Below are positions 11,455-21,344 of a DNA stretch of 64,000 bases, piece by piece. Source of the stretch: Owenia fusiformis (lineage: Eukaryota > Annelida > Polychaeta > Sabellida > Oweniidae). The number at the start of each line of letters is the position of its first letter. Position 1 is the stretch's first letter. Where the stretch lies: assembly GCA_903813345.2 (NCBI GenBank), contig CAIIXF020000004.1, positions 29,451,985 to 29,515,984 on the forward strand, in the 5' to 3' direction. Made by a program: the position numbers and the translations under genes. A model generated the notes under the pieces. The model was not told the DNA's origin, did not search any database, and saw only the letters and a list, made by a program, of their open reading frames with translations.

Positions 11455-11912
11455 TGGTTTTCCTGGAATCACAATGAAAAGATTTATCCAAAAAACTTCC
11501 AAGATGGCCGCAAGAATGCAAGATGGCCACTGAAAGGTTAATTAGCTCTAGAACTTCTTACCATGTAATATGTGTGAAAATTTGAAGTAAATCCGTTTGG
11601 TTTTTCTGAAATTGTGATGACAAGATTTATCTTTAAACTTCCAAGATGGCTGCCAGAATGCAAGATGGCCACCGAAAAAATAATGAGGTCTAGGACCTTT
11701 TACCATGTTACATGTGTGAACATTTGAAGTACATCTGTTATGTGGTTTTTGTGGAATCGCGATGACAATATTTATCTGAAAAAAATTCCAAGATGGCCGC
11801 CAGAATGCAAGATGGCCGCTGCAAAGTTAATCAGCTCTAGAACTTCTTCCAATGTAACATGTGTGAAAATTTGAAGTAAATCCGTCTAATGGTTTACCTG
11901 GAATCGTGATGA
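11455..11912 (-). repeat. Tandem array in right arm of the foldback element (3 units)
   Basis: Reverse-complement copies of the left-arm units: CCAAGATGGC, GAATGCAAGATGGCC, CATGTGTGAAMATTTGAAGT. Three units are clear, with two more degenerate partial units toward 11205. The unequal number (five against three) suggests expansion or loss after insertion. Confidence 0.8.
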
Positions 11913-12113
11913 CAAGAGAGTGAGACTTCAGAATGCCACCTTGTCTAACCCCGTTTTGGTGACTTTTGCCCCTGTTTACATCAATAGAAGAGTTGTTTTC
12001 TTTAAGAGGGAAGTCTGTTCTTTCAAACGGTACAATCATTTTATGTGGGAAAGTACCGGACAACAAAACCCCTTTTCTAGAGCCCTTTTGGAAATCAGAT
12101 CGGGGACTACAAG

Positions 12114-12214
12114 GTAATTGACAGTTATTACTTTATTGGCTTATCATATTAGCTTACTTTATATTAAATGTGTATTAAATTTTGTGTAAACCTTTTATAA
12201 TATTATATCTCCAG
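12114..12214 (+). other. Intron-like segment within the mariner transposase
   Basis: The coding sequence is interrupted at AAG|GTAATT and resumes at ATATCTCCAG|GTGCTG. The 101 bases between are AT-rich and stop-rich. Removing them joins TCC AAG to GTG CTG AGA AGG GAT in frame, giving the expected mariner order YYSKVLRRDLM. GT and AG ends with a pyrimidine-containing acceptor fit a spliceosomal intron. Mariner transposases are normally intronless, so either this family gained an intron or an insertion happens to look like one. Confidence 0.6.
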
Positions 12215-12584
12215 GTGCTGAGAAGGGATTTAATGGAGCCCTTCAAAAGAAGAGAAGCAGCAAGCTGTCTGAGGGTGTAATATTTCACCAGGACAATGCA
12301 CCTGCACACGCCTCACAGAAGGTTCAGGAATTTCTTGCGACCCTTGGCTTCGAGGTTCTCAAGCATGCACCTTACTCGCCTGACAATGCCCCTAGTGACT
12401 TCTATCTCTTCAAAGGTTTAAAGGACACTCTGAGGGGAACACTGTTTGATGATTTTGATGATCTGAAGAATGCGGTCAATTCATGAAACTGTCCCGAGAG
12501 GATTTCACTGGAGCCTACCTAGACTGGGTGAAAAGACACCAGAAATGTGTCCTTCACCACGGAGAATATTTTGAAAAATTATGA
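12215..12584 (+). pseudogene. Mariner transposase, C-terminal half
   Basis: It continues VLRRDLME, then shifts frame near 12235 to KKRSSKLSEGVIFHQDNAPA. The second catalytic Asp is GAC 12292-12294. HAPYSPDNAPSDFYLFKGLK follows with the third Asp at GAC 12397-12399. The 34 residues between the second and third Asp give the DD34D signature of mariner. A stop and shift occur near 12483, and the end reads HHGEYFEKL before TGA at 12582-12584, the usual mariner C-terminus. At least two frameshifts disable it. Confidence 0.85.
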
Positions 12585-12959
12585 ATGTAATGTGCAATAA
12601 TATTCATTAAGGATGTGCTCCTTTAATAAAAAAATCATAATGTTGATTATTATGTAACCTCAAAAACGAATAAACCATTTGATGCATAGGATGTGCTCCT
12701 AAATTCAAAATTTTGGATAATTTTTTCTTTATTTTAGCCTCCTTAAAAGTGCCCCGATGGGGCAAAACTCATACTCTTGCAATGTTCATAAAAATAAAAC
12801 CATGCAGTGTAATTCCTTCAAACTTTACAAAGTGAATAACAAATGTTCAAAGATCATCCATGTGAAATATGATGCCAAAAGAATAAAAATTGATGAAATG
12901 AGAGCAAAAATTTCAAGACTTTTTGGACAACCCTCGTACATAGTTGAGATGCACAAATT

Positions 12960-13263
12960 ACCTGATGAAATTGAAAAAATGTTCCGAGCTGGTCATTTTA
13001 CGGTTTTTGAAGCAGAGGGAAGGTTTAATGATAGGGAGAAAGAAAGACGTGTTCCACTGGGAAAGTCCCGCAGTGTCTCTCGATAGTTAACCCAATTGAA
13101 ATGATGTGGGCCGAGATGAAAGACCACTTGTATGGCCTTGTGAAGTGGACAACAAAGGAGGAACTTGTGAAAGGCATCTTTGAGATTTGGGAGAGGTCAG
13201 TACATAAAAGTGCAACAGGTATACAGACCATTTGTACAAGGTGATGCCTGACATTATCTTGCG
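12960..13263 (+). repeat. Tc1-like transposase tail, tandem copy 1
   Basis: The first of two direct repeats offset by 311 bases. It contains NPIEMMWAEMKDHLYGL in one frame, matching the NPIE-x-x-W-x-x-x-K block around the last catalytic residue of Tc1-family transposases, then KEELVKGIFEIWERS. It ends by switching frame to a KVMPDIIL-like segment. It is truncated upstream by the mariner insertion junction. Confidence 0.6.
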
Positions 13264-13270
13264 GAATTTT

Positions 13271-13631
13271 ACCTGATGAAATCGAAGAAATGTTCCGAGT
13301 TGGTCGTTTTACGGTTTTTGAAGCAGAGGGAATGTTTAAAGGTATCTGGGGAGAAAGAAAGACGTGTTACACTAAGAAAGTTATTGCAGAGTCTCCCGAT
13401 AGCAACCTGATTGAAACGATGTAGGCCGAGATGAGAGACCACTTGTATGGCCTTGTGAAATGGACAACAAAGGAGGAACTTGTGAAAAGCATCTTTGAGA
13501 TTTGGGAGAGGTCACTACATAAAAGTGCAACAGGTATACAGACCATTTGTACAAGGTGATGCCCGACATTATCTTGTGGAAGGGAGCTGCTTCTGGTCAC
13601 TACAACAATCAAAGCAGATGAAACTACTATT
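13271..13631 (+). pseudogene. Tc1-like transposase C-terminus, tandem copy 2
   Basis: The second direct repeat runs further than the first. SNLIETM-stop-AEMRDHLYGL corresponds to the NPIE block with a mutated stop. After one frame change the end reads RYTDHLYKVMPDIIL, then GAASGHYNNQSR before a stop, a typical Tc1-family C-terminus. The N-terminal DNA-binding domain and the first two catalytic acids are absent. The last part is also present at 33676-33780 (unit B). Confidence 0.65.
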
Positions 13632-13839
13632 TTTTTAGGGCCACCACTCTCAAAAAGAGAATTAGGTTTACCTTTTGTTTGAGTGTGTGTGTGATTGTCT
13701 GTGTGTATGTTTCTCTGATTGGTAATGTATAAAAAATTAAAATTCAGTCAAAAAGAATCTATCAGTGTCAAATCTGAAAGAAGATCCTTCAAAATCGTAA
13801 AACATTTAGAGCACATCTAAGCAATCATAAAAGTCTGCT

Positions 13840-14220
13840 GTTATCATGTGAGAAATGCAACTATAAGATACCAAAAAGTAGGAAGAGTGATCTGGTTTGT
13901 CACATCAAACAGAACAATTTCAACATGTGCCTCAAGTTCAACAAGAACAAGTTACACAAATTCAACATATTCCTCAAGTTCAACAAGAACAAGTTACACA
14001 AATTCAACATATTCCTCAAGTTCAACAAGAACAAGTTACACAAATTCAACATATTCCTCAAGTTCAACAATAACAAGTTACACAAATTCAACATATTCCT
14101 CAAGTTCAACAAGAACAAGTTACACAAATTCAACATATTCCTCAAGTTCAACAAGAACAAGTTAAACAAATTCATCATGTGCCGGAGGCTTTAACCCTTG
14201 GACTAATAGGAAGAGTCAGG
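13840..14220 (+). pseudogene. C2H2 finger / Gln-rich repeat ORF (copy A)
   Basis: An open frame reads SCEKCNYKIPKSRKSDLVCH followed by IKQ, a C-x2-C...H finger of the type found in DNA-binding proteins. It then changes frame into a 42-bp minisatellite. In the frame I favour, each unit encodes QVQQEQVTQIQHIP and the tract exits as KQIHHVPEALTLG. All three forward frames are open through the repeats because the unit has no stops, so the coding frame is an inference. Function unknown. Confidence 0.4.
13933..14184 (+). repeat. 42-bp coding minisatellite, six units (copy A)
   Basis: The unit is CAAGTTCAACAAGAACAAGT followed by TACACAAATTCAACATATTCCT. Units begin at about 13933, 13975, 14017, 14059 (one base change), 14101 and 14143, the last ending variant. 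The unit is a multiple of three, so length change keeps frame. Copy B has about two units at the homologous position. Confidence 0.9.
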
Positions 14221-14450
14221 AAAAATATACTTAAGTTAAACATGATTTTATTTATTTGTATTGATGGTGGGAGGGAGTTGCTGTTTATTAATTCATAATA
14301 ATCAGCAGACATATACTCACACACCTAACATGCCTAACAGCCTTGACAAAAAATTTTTGTTGGAAAAGTGTTGTTGATAATTGAATAGATCTCTCCGTGG
14401 CAGATCAAAATAATGTAAGCATTGAAATTATGTTTGTAATAATTACAGGA

Positions 14451-14765
14451 TGACGGGAGCTATTAATCTAATAATTAGTAGCATTCTGAGCCTGGAGGCA
14501 GGATTAGCCCAAGTGAAGAGCTCCTCCTTTGTGTGCCATCCATGTTGCCAGTCTTTACCCGGAAGTGTAACATGCATATGCAACAAATTCATGGGATCAC
14601 TGAAAGAAAAAATATAGGAGAAGAGCTTAAGATATTGCTGAATCTATTGATGTTGAGCCTTAAAGGGATGACATAGACGCTGCACATCGAGTTGGTATCA
14701 AAAGACAAGGGCGCAAGCGTGCATTTATCGTTAAGTTGAAGACACGTGATACTAGACAGAGCCTT
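14451..14765 (+). pseudogene. C2H2-finger / ORF1-like fragment (copy A)
   Basis: After an acceptor-like ATTACAG the frame reads MTGAINLI..., with C-x2-C and H-x4-H pairs in the segment corresponding to B's CHLCFQVFTRKFNMHMQQIH. A shift then gives IDAAHRVGIKRQGRKRAFIV and KLKTRDTR, similar to the AHR-x-G...IVKF motif of retroelement ORF1-type proteins. Stops and shifts break it. Copy B is at 34976-35460. Confidence 0.4.
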
Positions 14766-15518
14766 ATATAAGGCAATTGATGTAAGAAATCAAGAAAATA
14801 TAATTTATTTACAATGAAATCATAAGACTTTCCTTTTTCAAATGATTTGACAATTCTGATTTCCTAACCTCAGAAAGTGGATTCAGTTCAACAGTGCCCC
14901 ACTTTACATGTAGGACTGTATTTTCTTACAAAACTGTTAAGTCCAAATATGAGCTATAGCCTGATTAATAGTCAGACCAAACTATAACCATGGATCAAAT
15001 TTGATAGGCAATCATGCAATCATAATTGGTTTTATGAAGACAAAACCCCAGTGCCTAGATACAATAAAGGTTATCATTGCTAAAAAGTGAAATACCAATT
15101 GCAACAGTCATGTATTAGTATGAATCATAAAATCTAGTTCTAGATGCTTTATACATTTCTTCATACAGTTGCCTGAAATGTCCACTTGACTATATTGTAT
15201 TAATTTATTAACTCATCGTATTTTAAACATATTTGTCTTATTTAAAATGTGTACACTAGACATAAGATGTTTTCTGATCTTTTATGAGTACTGGTATCCA
15301 CAACTGTTTTTGATGTCATGGATATAGAATTTTTACAGTAACACTGTTACACCTATGAAGCAAAATTATAAAGATGCCAAGTTCAGCTTTAAAACTACAA
15401 CTTTTGAAAGATCAGAATACCATACTACATGTAACGCAGAACTAGCAAGAATACTAAACAGTCTTCCATCACTGTAAGTTCTAACACCAAAATGTATACA
15501 AGAGTAGGTTCTAAAAAA

Positions 15519-15985
15519 GTTCATGATAATAGTGGACATCAGGGTTGTGAGAGAACATTAGAGTTGATGGAAAAAGTAGTTTTGGCCAAACATGCAAAAC
15601 GACATTATAGAATGGATAAAATTAAATGATTGCAGTGTTCATGGAATGTCCCATACAATAATATTTTTACATCAATGGGTAGAATTACAGCAGAACAATC
15701 TTATGAATTACTGTGAATTGACTAGACTCCATTAGACGAGGCTTCAAATGGTATGGAAAAATGTGTTAATTTGTACAGCTGTTTTCGCAAAGTATGCAAA
15801 GCCACTTGTTCAAAATTGGTTATCCATTATGGAATACCCTCCTGTATTCATTATGACCAGGGGAGAAATTTAGAGGATAAATAAAATAGTCACTGAGCTT
15901 TGCAAGACATACTCCATTGCTAAATCAAGAAAACACCTTACCACCCTGAAGGCAATGGTCAGGTGCTTGTCACATGATGTTAAAG
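15519..15985 (+). pseudogene. Gypsy-type integrase relic (copy A)
   Basis: Three blocks appear in order. VHDNSGHQGCERTLELME is the HHCC-side motif; TPLDEASNGMEKC corresponds to the start of the core; HYGIPSCIHYDQGRNLED matches the G-I-P...D-Q-G-R motif with the second catalytic Asp; PYHPEGNGQ is the motif just before the catalytic Glu. The Glu block is not preserved and stops and frameshifts separate all parts. It is therefore a dead LTR-retrotransposon pol fragment. Copy B is at 36939-37352. Confidence 0.65.
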
Positions 15986-16333
15986 CTACTTGATACTAGG
16001 ACTTGAGATTAGGAATAAAGACTGAACTTTTGATTACAAAACGAGAACAAGTTGTTACATGAAGTCTCTCACGATGGAAACAAATTTTATGTAAACCAAT
16101 TTTCATTATTGCAATAACCTAGATGCTGGAATAATACAAACCATGCCTATCTATGTGTGAATTTTCAGTGATTCATGAATAAACAGTCAGAAAATAATTA
16201 AGTGCAGCATCAGTTTTTTTGACTATAAGAATCCAGAAGTTGAAAACACACCTTATCGGAGAAAAGGTACATGGCATTGGATCTTTTTTTTACTTATTCA
16301 ATTATGACCATTGTTCTAACACTACAATAGTAG

Positions 16334-17563
16334 TGTAGCGACCCTGGGTTGGCTAGTCATATTTTACTCTTACATAAATTGCCAACCTGGCACCCGGTGT
16401 CGCTACTTTCCTTCCGCTCTACAGCGCGAATAGTTCCGCTGCAGGGTCAGGGAAATAGTTGCTTGAGCTATATAGCTTTTGTTCAGAACAATTGTTTTTC
16501 AAGAGTATTTTGAACATGGCACATTTCTGCTGTAATTTTATGTAAGGGTCAATCTCGCGAGAGACGGCGAGAAGAGAGTTGGCGCCATATTACTCACGAG
16601 GCAGTTTTGAAAATATTGGATATTTTGATTACTTTCGACACTTGATCAGGCCTGATCGATCGTTATGGCAGCCAGAGGGATGGAGAGAGTCGAGTGGCTG
16701 CAAAACTGAGGTTGTATTTTTATATTTGAACTCCACTGCAGTGCTGAGCATACTTGTAGAAATATTGTGAATATTATTTTCAGATTTTATTTTGTCTTTG
16801 ACTTTGAGTCAACTGAGTGTGCATTTGATTTGGTTACTTGGAACTGTTGATCTATTGTGATTGATTTTCTTTGAGAGAATTATGTAATTGTTGGCTGAAA
16901 GATTCGGCCTAGTTTTTGATATGCTCGGCGCGCATGTGAGAATTTACACAGCGCCACCTTTTGACAATCGCTTTACTTGAAGCTCGATGTTGTTTTGATC
17001 ATGAGGGCTGAAATATAGTCGCCATCTTAGTTAAGACCTTTGTAATTTGTTTGTAATTTGTCAGGTTCGACTAAAGTCAGATTTTGCTTTTAGAGCCATG
17101 TAATTTGCTTTGATTTGTATTTGATGAAACTGATGTAAATCCAGATCTTAATTATTTATTTACAATTAAACTTTAAAACTTTACTTGATTTGTCGTGTTG
17201 ATTGTTTGTAGTCATTGATTGATGGTTTAGATGGAATAACAGTTAAATGGCCCTATAATTAAATTTCTGATATCTTCCTAACTTCATTTCTTCATTCTGT
17301 TCCAAATCATTCTTGTTCAATTAGTGTTTTCAACTTTTGTGTCCATTCAAAGATGGCAGCACCTTACAGATAGTCCAGTAATCAATCACATTCAGCTCAA
17401 ATCCGATACACTACGTGCCATGACCTTCAGCTTACCACGCTACCACTTGTTTGCTCGTTCAGTCCTGTTTGTTTGTACGGGTTGCTTTGTTGTAGTATTG
17501 GTTTATTGATTGATTGGGCAGCCCGTACGTGGCAGTTTCGGGATTAAGACCGGAGCTGTTACA
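16334..17563 (+). mobile_element. Solo LTR (Gypsy-like), 1.23 kb, with GTAG target duplication
   Basis: The segment starts TGTAGCGACCCTGGG and ends GGAGCTGTTACA (TG...CA ends) and is flanked by GTAG at 16330-16333 and 17564-17567. The homologous place in copy B (40473-40476) shows the unoccupied site with a single GTAG. Its reverse complement is present at 38877-40135, and a 193-bp piece at 37369-37561. A GCTATATAGC box near 16467 could be the LTR's TATA. No internal region is attached, so it arose by LTR-LTR recombination or is non-autonomous. Short ORFs inside are not considered genes. Confidence 0.87.
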
Positions 17564-17676
17564 GTAGTGCCCCCCCCCCCCAGTCTTAGATGACAACCGC
17601 GTAATCATGACTGACTCTTGTCTTTGATTGGCTCAAATATATTTTAATTGAACGGTCCTACTGTTTGAGTACTGGA

Positions 17677-17684
17677 TATATAAG
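17677..17684 (+). promoter_or_regulatory. TATA box upstream of the small basic ORF (copy A)
   Basis: TATATAAG lies in GGATATATAAGCTTTTCTC, about 30 bases before TACTCAGTCCGTCAGTC and 47 bases before the ATG. The same box is kept in copy B at 40583-40590. A C-run upstream (17570-17581) differs in length between copies. Confidence 0.5.
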
Positions 17685-17730
17685 CTTTTCTCTCAATCAG
17701 CCGAATCCTTTACTCAGTCCGTCAGTCTTC

Positions 17731-17853
17731 ATGCCTAAGCACTTACCTTACAGACAGAGACAATGGACCCGCAAACGCACTTATGAGCGAGATAGTAGAT
17801 TGTCAAAGAGGACTCGTTCCTCCAAGCCAAGGGACCGGTTCGATAGACACTAA
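17731..17853 (+). CDS. Small Arg/Lys-rich ORF (copy A)
   Basis: A 40-codon ORF reads MPKHLPYRQRQW... and ends FDRH. It is very rich in Arg and Lys with several R-T-Y-E-R-type clusters. I prefer this ATG over the upstream frame start at 17665 because the TATA box and transcription start would lie between them. Copy B encodes 39 residues with the same ends, several substitutions and an in-frame loss, so the frame survived divergence. It could be the first exon of a larger protein, a nucleic-acid-binding peptide of a retroelement, or fortuitous. No family recognised. Confidence 0.4.
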   Translation: MPKHLPYRQRQWTRKRTYERDSRLSKRTRSSKPRDRFDRH

Positions 17854-18173
17854 TCTCAATAGTTCCTTCTATATTATAGATACATTGTAACACAAATTGA
17901 CTTATCATTCAACTATGTGCATTACTTAATGCAAACATTGTTGGCTAAAACTCTCCAGTTCCTTTTATACCACCTGTACTAGCTATTTAATTTTGTACAC
18001 TCAATATTGTTATTTCTTCATACATCATACATTTTAGTCTGTGGATACCACGAGTGTATGTATTTTCTTCCATACCCCCTATAAACAGAGCTAATATTAT
18101 ACGCGCATGTTTTTGTTACATTTCTTTACTTTGCTCTATTTTCTTTCAGAATTTCCGTCCAGGTTAAATGGAT

Positions 18174-18630
18174 GGCCATTTTTTAAATTGGCCGCCTACT
18201 ACCCAAAATGGTAGACAGTGACAAATGTAAGACAGTGTGCAATGCTTATGAGTATTCACATATCAAATATGAACAAAATCGCTCTATTACTTTTTGAGTT
18301 ATAATAAAAAATATAAAATAACACGGGTAAAAATGTTGGTCATTTTTCAAAATGACCACATACTGTCCAGAGTGTTATTAGACAATGTGCCATGCTTAAG
18401 GTATTTACATATGAACAAAATTGGTCCACTACTTTTCGAGTTATGGTAGAAAATGTTAAAATCAACACCCATTTCTAAGCAATTCTGCCATTTGCTGCAT
18501 CTACCAATCGAGAAGGTCAAATGAATCAAGGTCTTATTATTCATACCAGCTGCAATATGGAAATACAAACTTTATCAATACCTGTAGAGCAGCCCGGGAC
18601 AAAATCTTACAAACAAATTCATTCTGCTAT
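18174..18630 (+). pseudogene. Conserved A/B segment with broken ORF (copy A)
   Basis: It corresponds to B's 41228-41790. In B a 114-codon ORF spans 41412-41756; in A about 95 bases (B 41573-41665) are missing and the frame is lost. Both copies begin with a near-palindromic TTTTTTAAATTGGCCGCC block. No domain recognised. Confidence 0.35.
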
Positions 18631-19255
18631 CACTCCATTGTGAAATGAATGAGTTGATTAATGAAATGCCTAAATTCCCTTTTTCCAACTACACGTTATC
18701 AGACTCATTAAGTTTTTGCAAAATTGTTATATTTTGCACACAAGGATGCTTGTCTCAGACTACTTTTGTTGTTGTTTACACGGAGTTGTTTTGGAACTAT
18801 TTGTCATGTGTCAGTGAGTACAGATGTAATGAAGTGAAATCCAGAAATAGAAAGACAAAGAAATAAAATACACAAGGGAGTTGATTTGTAAGTCATGTTA
18901 TGTTCATTAGAGTATTTTATGTACAAATAAAGCACACATTTCCTACATGTTTTAAAAAGATCAGCAATCCATCAATTCACACTACTGTCTTTCACAGACA
19001 TCTTACATAAGTAGAAAAGAGCAGCCAGTGGAGATTGATTCCAATAGAAAAAATGAGTCAAATCCTAACCAGAAAAGAAAAAATATTGTTTTAATAAAAA
19101 CCACTGTATATATATTTTCGTCCGGTGTAGCGAATAAACTGGCCGGAATTCGTCTGAGTTTTGAAAGAAAAATAAATGAATGTCAAAATAATGTCAACTA
19201 AACTGTAAGTACTCCACTTAACTTTGATTGGGAGGTGCATAATAAAACAAATAAT

Positions 19256-19330
19256 GGATGATCAGGAGCTGGATATGGCCAGAATACCTATCCTCGAAAA
19301 AATACTGTCATATCCAGCTCCTGATCATCC
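19256..19330. repeat. 22-bp inverted repeat (short hairpin)
   Basis: GGATGATCAGGAGCTGGATA followed by TG at 19256-19277 is the exact reverse complement of 19309-19330, with a 31-base loop. There is no T-run or other sign of a terminator. It may be the core of a very small MITE. Confidence 0.75.
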
Positions 19331-19536
19331 AGTATTTGTATAATATTTTCAGGTTTCGAATGATAATTCCAGATGTTTATTTTGTTACCTATGGCCATTT
19401 TGGAAATCAGCTAGTGAGCATAACTTGTATTCATATGAGGCAAGTGAGTCTGTTTTATGAAAAATAGCATGCTCCCCCATGATGAACAAATCTTTTGATC
19501 ACATCCCATGTTAATCAATGTCCCGTTGTTTATTAA

Positions 19537-20230
19537 CCTTTACCATGCTGCCTTATTTCAGCAAATATATCCCACGCAACTGGCTTATTTTTCAAAGAGT
19601 GCAAAAAATGATATGCCTGGACTAAATAATTAATATCTCAATAACTACTGAATGAATCTGGATAAAATTTTCACAAAGGGAAGATACAGTGGCCTGGCTC
19701 ATGAAAAAAATGTTCTCATGAATTTTTTCGTATATTAACACGACTGGGCATAAATATACCATGAATACTCCTCCGGAATCCGCCGCTCCGCCTCTTCGTC
19801 TGGTCAGAATCCAAATCTGAATTTGCAGCGATCGAATGTTCAATTTTTCAATTCAGAAAATATTCTACTTTCTATTTTCGATGACCGTTATCGGCTTTCA
19901 AGAGCCTAAAGAGCTCGAAATCGTAATCCATTTCCTCCACATTTTCGTTGTGATCGTATTTGTCCACCATTTTGTACGATTCGTTCACTAAAAACGACTA
20001 AAAGACTGTTTAAATTGTTGAATTGAGAATTATTTTTCGAAATATCGCCATTTCTAGGTCAACAGGAAGTCATGTTAGGCACTGAATAAATCGGGCAATC
20101 TAATTGGACAATACGAATGGCGCGAAAAAGTAAAGTTTTTAAAAGTTTGAAATCGGGCGTATGGGTCCGCCGGCAGTTGTGAGAGACATTTTAGTCTCGG
20201 CGGACGAGTCCGCCAGCAGCACGCTAAAGG
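19537..20230. mobile_element. piggyBac-like MITE (694 bp, TTAA target)
   Basis: TTAA occurs at both borders (19533-19536 and 20231-20234). The terminal repeats are CCTTTACCATGCTGCC and the reverse complement of CAGCACGCTAAAGG, i.e. CCTTTAGCGTGCTG. TTAA targets with ends starting CC-Y-TT are the piggyBac signature. Subterminal GCCGGCAG and GGCGGACGAGTCCGCC hairpins lie near the right end. It has no transposase ORF, so it is non-autonomous. Confidence 0.75.
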
Positions 20231-20616
20231 TTAATGCTTAATTTACAATATTGCTTTGTGTGCTGTTTCAGGATGTCAAGACATCTAGTTCAGTTTCTAC
20301 TTCTAGAAATCCAGTAGGTTCAAAAGGTCGAATAGTAAGTCATATATTGTTGTAGCATAATATACTACCATTTTTGTCACCACCACAAGAGTTGTGTCCA
20401 AAATACAATAAAATTGATACTTAAATGTTCGCCATTTTGAAACCCCATTTTGGAAATCAGTTTTTGATTAAAAAGGAGCAAATCAGAAGAAAAAATACAT
20501 TTGATTACAACATTGATGTAATCCAGCAAAAGAGGCTCTTGGTTTCTTTCATAAAACATCTCAAAATAATGCTAGAAAAGGAATGGAAATAAATAATTCT
20601 TATAGATTGTATCCAA

Positions 20617-21344
20617 AGAAATCAATGATACCTTTCCTACAGTAATAGAGAAGTTAGTTAATATTTCAGACTGGTTCATATATATCGTGAATTCAGGCAC
20701 CATCCTGAAAAGGTTTCTGCAGCTCATAACAGGCCTCGCTCTCAAATACAAATTTGGAATTTATCAATGAGGAGCTGGACAGAGGAGATGAGCAGGCCTA
20801 ACAAATACAAATTTGGAAATGAACAAAATTGAGCTGGCCTCACCATTATATGAGAATCTTGAATTTATCAATGAGGAGCTGAACTCAGTGTGTGAACAGG
20901 CCTCACAAATACAAATTGGGAAATTAACAATAATGAACTGGTGCAGGTTGAACACGGTGCAAGGGAGGAGACTATTTACTGTAAATTATGAGTTAAAAAA
21001 AGAGAACACTGGTAGCTGAATTCCTAGACACTGACACTGGATTGTCCCACAAGTGCAAAATTGCCAAACTCACTGAGTGGACGAATATGGATCCAAAACA
21101 AAGACCTCGACTATGCCATCCAACTATTAGACTGAGCATTACCTTCGATGGTCTACCAAAGGGAAATAATGCCAGGGTGTATTACAAATGTAGATATGCA
21201 TAAAATATGCATGAAATGGGAATCAATAATAATATTCAAACAAACTATAACATAACATACTTAATGATTGTAGTGACATCATCATTCCCAAATCACATTG
21301 GAGTGGGCAATAGACTGTTCAAGTATTATTTAGATTTTTTCCCA
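20617..21344. repeat. Dispersed repeat RA, copy 2
   Basis: This is the second copy of the repeat at 3226-4206, shorter by several internal blocks. It contains an open stretch at 20813-21019 (words FINEELNSVCEQASQIQ) and another reading KLTEWTNMDPKQRPRLCHPT, which continue across the two copies with stops. The element was once protein-coding but I do not recognise the protein. Confidence 0.7.

Larger units (their letters stand above)
6895..12109. mobile_element. 5.2-kb long-inverted-repeat (foldback-like) element
   Basis: The element starts TAGTCCCTGATCTG and ends with the reverse complement of TAGTCCCCGATCTG, flanked by CAA at 6892-6894 and 12110-12112. Removing it plus one CAA rejoins the mariner transposase in frame (codons TCC AAG), which supports the 3-bp duplication. 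The arms continue inward with a shared block (GTTTTGTTGTCCGGTACTTT, then GATTGTACCGTTTGAAAG) and a tandem array of ~145-bp units, five in the left arm and three in the right, plus degenerate units near 11205-11400. The core holds a CXC-domain fragment, an ATGGTAT satellite and a hairpin element. No transposase is visible, so the superfamily is unknown. Confidence 0.8.
5869..12936 (+). mobile_element. Mariner-type transposon, interrupted by a nested element
   Basis: The termini are imperfect inverted repeats of about 55 bp. The left begins CGAGGGTTGTTCAAAAAGTC at 5869; the right, read in reverse complement from 12936, begins CGAGGGTTGTCCAAAAAGTC. TA dinucleotides flank both ends (5867-5868 and 12937-12938), the mariner/Tc1 target duplication. 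Inside is a broken transposase with DD34D spacing. Without the 5.2-kb insertion at 6895-12109 the element would be about 1.85 kb, larger than the usual ~1.3 kb. It has some 400 bp before the ORF, a 101-bp intron-like segment and about 350 bp after the stop. Confidence 0.88.
13515..19108. repeat. Duplicated unit, copy A
   Basis: Copy A aligns in order and orientation with copy B at 33676-42764. Landmarks are CTACATAAAAGTGCAACAGG, a 42-bp minisatellite, GTTAAACATGATTT, GGATGRCGGGAGCTATTAAT, CATGATAATAGTGGACATCA, the small basic ORF, and an end at TATTGTTTTAATAAAAACCA. Copy A is shorter because it lacks B's 34158-34716, 35.46-36.15 and 37369-40135 blocks and several later pieces, but it carries its own 1.23-kb LTR at 16334-17563. 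The content is mainly decayed retroelement-like sequence. Confidence 0.9.

Noticed and set aside
13848-14194. Three overlapping plus-strand ORFs and one minus-strand ORF across the 42-bp minisatellite
   Set aside because: The repeat unit simply lacks stops in several frames. Only one frame at most can be coding, and the zinc-finger lead-in and exit motif favour the Gln-rich frame.
20160-20215. GGCGGACGAGTCCGCC hairpin as a possible ribozyme
   Set aside because: No hammerhead core (CTGATGA...GAAA) lies around it; it is explained as subterminal structure of the piggyBac-like MITE.
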